Assembly (NCBI GenBank): GCA_937884235.1
Contig: CALGBT010000545.1
Span: 1 to 25,031, forward strand
Direction: 5' to 3'
Source: an uncultured Pseudomonadota bacterium
GTDB taxonomy: Bacteria; Myxococcota_A; UBA9042; CAIXZC01
DNA length: 25,031 nt
Below the pieces are notes generated by a model that saw only the letters and a list, made by a program, of their open reading frames with translations, ran no database searches and was not told the origin of the DNA. Positions 24,104-25,031 of this stretch are shown here, piece by piece. A program made the position numbers and the translations under genes. Positions within the stretch are counted from its first letter, which is position 1. The number at the start of each line of letters is the position of its first letter.

Positions 24104-25031
24104 TTACAAGATGACGCCGGCTCCGGTCAAGCCGCGGGTGAAGAGATAGACCCCTTCGCCATCAGGTAGGGGGACGTCACCAGTCCAGATGTCCGCTCCC
24201 ATCTCGAAGCTGATGAAGAGATGAACAAGATCGGTCAGTTCGAACTCCATGCCGGCCTTGAGGACCAGGGGAATGCGCGTGGCAAAGCCCGCCTCGCCTT
24301 TGACCTTACTGGCATAGAACCCAAAGGGCACCGAGAAACCAAGAATCGCATGGTTCTCGTTCTTGATCGCGTAGTCATAGACAATGCCGGGGAAGCCGAT
24401 GGTAAGGCCGCCCACGAAATCACTATATCCGGAACCCAATTCGAGCGCCGGATTGGCCACTAATGCCAGCGAATGCTGGCCATCTTTGTAGAAACGCCAT
24501 CGCGCTTCGCCAAGGAACTTGCCACCGTAGACATCTCCGGTGGAGTTGGCATTGAAGCCGTAGAAGAAGCCGCCGCCAACTCCAAACTCGATGTCTGTGT
24601 CCCATGGCATGTGATAGACGGCATGAACCTCAGGATAGCCCACAGCGATGCGCAACGCCGTGTCTTCCCGATCCAGCGCGGCCGCACCCAACACGGTGAA
24701 TGGCCCTCGCTCGCGTGGGGCTCGACTCGAACGCTTGAGCACGACCACGCCCTTCTTCTCTTCCTTGGGCTCGTCCTCCGCCGCAGCTTCTTCGTCATCC
24801 GCTACAGGTTCTTCGTCCTCCGCCGCAGCTTCTTCGTCATCCGCCGCAGCTTCTTCGTCATCCCCAACCTCCTCGTCTGCAGTCGTTTCCTGCTCTTCCG
24901 AGGGCTCCGGGTCTCCCGCGGTATCCTCCGCTGCCTCTACCGACTCCCTTTCCGCAGGCTCCGGAACTCCTTGCGCAAAAGCTGTGCGGACCAGCAACCC
25001 GGCCAGAATAAGGGCCAAACCCAGTACTATT
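24104..25031 (-). CDS. Secreted or outer-membrane protein with acidic linker and beta-strand-rich C-domain, 5' truncated by window
   Basis: Function not recognised. The frame runs open to the window edge, so the N-terminus is missing. The visible part begins in a hydrophobic signal-peptide-like stretch (VLGLALILAGLLVRTAFA, with cleavage after AFA). Next is a linker of about 65 residues dominated by Asp, Glu, Ala and Pro, then a C-terminal domain of about 220 residues with alternating Gly/aromatic beta-strand patterns such as GGGFFYGFNAN, PFGFYASKVKG and LFISFEMGAD. This is consistent with a small outer-membrane beta-barrel, but the last residue is Leu rather than the common Phe/Trp/Tyr. A TTG at 25018 is not a convincing start because the signal peptide continues upstream of it. 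Confidence 0.75.
   Translation of the reverse strand, partial: IVLGLALILAGLLVRTAFAQGVPEPAERESVEAAEDTAGDPEPSEEQETTADEEVGDDEEAAADDEEAAAEDEEPVADDEEAAAEDEPKEEKKGVVVLKRSSRAPRERGPFTVLGAAALDREDTALRIAVGYPEVHAVYHMPWDTDIEFGVGGGFFYGFNANSTGDVYGGKFLGEARWRFYKDGQHSLALVANPALELGSGYSDFVGGLTIGFPGIVYDYAIKNENHAILGFSVPFGFYASKVKGEAGFATRIPLVLKAGMEFELTDLVHLFISFEMGADIWTGDVPLPDGEGVYLFTRGLTGAGVIL
24771..24854. repeat. Four tandem 21-bp repeats encoding an acidic 7-residue unit
   Basis: Four copies (24771, 24792, 24813, 24834) of a 21-base unit with the form TCGTCMTCCGCCGCAGCTTCT, one degenerate (the 24792 copy). In the minus-strand gene they encode DDEEAAA/EDEEPVA units in the linker after the signal peptide. The repeat count could change by slippage without breaking the frame. 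Confidence 0.9.

Noticed and set aside
24771..24854. Short direct repeats as a possible CRISPR array
   Set aside because: The units are directly abutting with no spacers, lie in a coding frame and encode a regular acidic linker.

Overview
The window is gene-dense and GC-rich, with short intergenic gaps and many stop/start overlaps, and no RNA gene or mobile element is visible. It looks like the chromosome of a delta-proteobacterial or Myxococcota-like Gram-negative bacterium. The evidence is a pilB-pilT-pilC-pilS-pilR type IV pilus (T4P) cluster, an ABC-2 transporter beside it that resembles the PilH/PilI system of Myxococcus, a C-x5-C-x6-C-x4-C type cysteine cassette common in Myxococcota surface proteins, a MutL that carries the endonuclease motif, and an envelope protein with an acidic alanine-rich linker. 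The taxonomic call is inference from gene content only.

Layout. 1-7555 is all on the minus strand. It holds a truncated acyl-CoA carboxyltransferase, then (read right to left) mutL-miaA, an FHA-domain tail-anchored protein, two oligopeptide-type ABC permeases and nagZ. A 72-bp gap (7556-7627) holds two face-to-face promoters and separates mutL from a plus-strand oligopeptide-type substrate-binding protein (7628-9397). 9500-14912 is a tight plus-strand operon of six genes: a membrane-anchored helical protein with a cysteine cassette, a nucleotide-sugar SDR, a DegT-type aminotransferase, an ABC-2 ATPase, an ABC-2 permease and a small TPR-like membrane protein. After a 173-bp gap with a promoter overlapped by a perfect inverted repeat comes pilBTCSR (15086-22325). 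22368-25031 returns to the minus strand: a truncated envelope protein, a two-span membrane protein of unknown function, rsfS and rlmH.

How the parts fit. pilB and pilT are the extension and retraction motors, pilC is the inner-membrane platform, and pilS/pilR is the sigma-54 two-component system that normally controls pilin transcription. The pilin gene itself is not in the window. The upstream ABC operon probably serves pilus biogenesis or an envelope glycan; the SDR-aminotransferase pair inside it suggests that an amino sugar is involved. nagZ, the two permeases and the substrate-binding protein could form a peptide or muropeptide uptake and recycling module, although the transporter ATPases are not here. 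MutL/MiaA and RsfS/RlmH are housekeeping pairs.

Starts were chosen from Shine-Dalgarno position, overlaps and family N-termini. Several genes use TTG (mutL, the substrate-binding protein, rsfS, rlmH) or GTG (the SDR, the 14286 gene, pilS). All function calls come from motif recognition by eye; no database search was possible.
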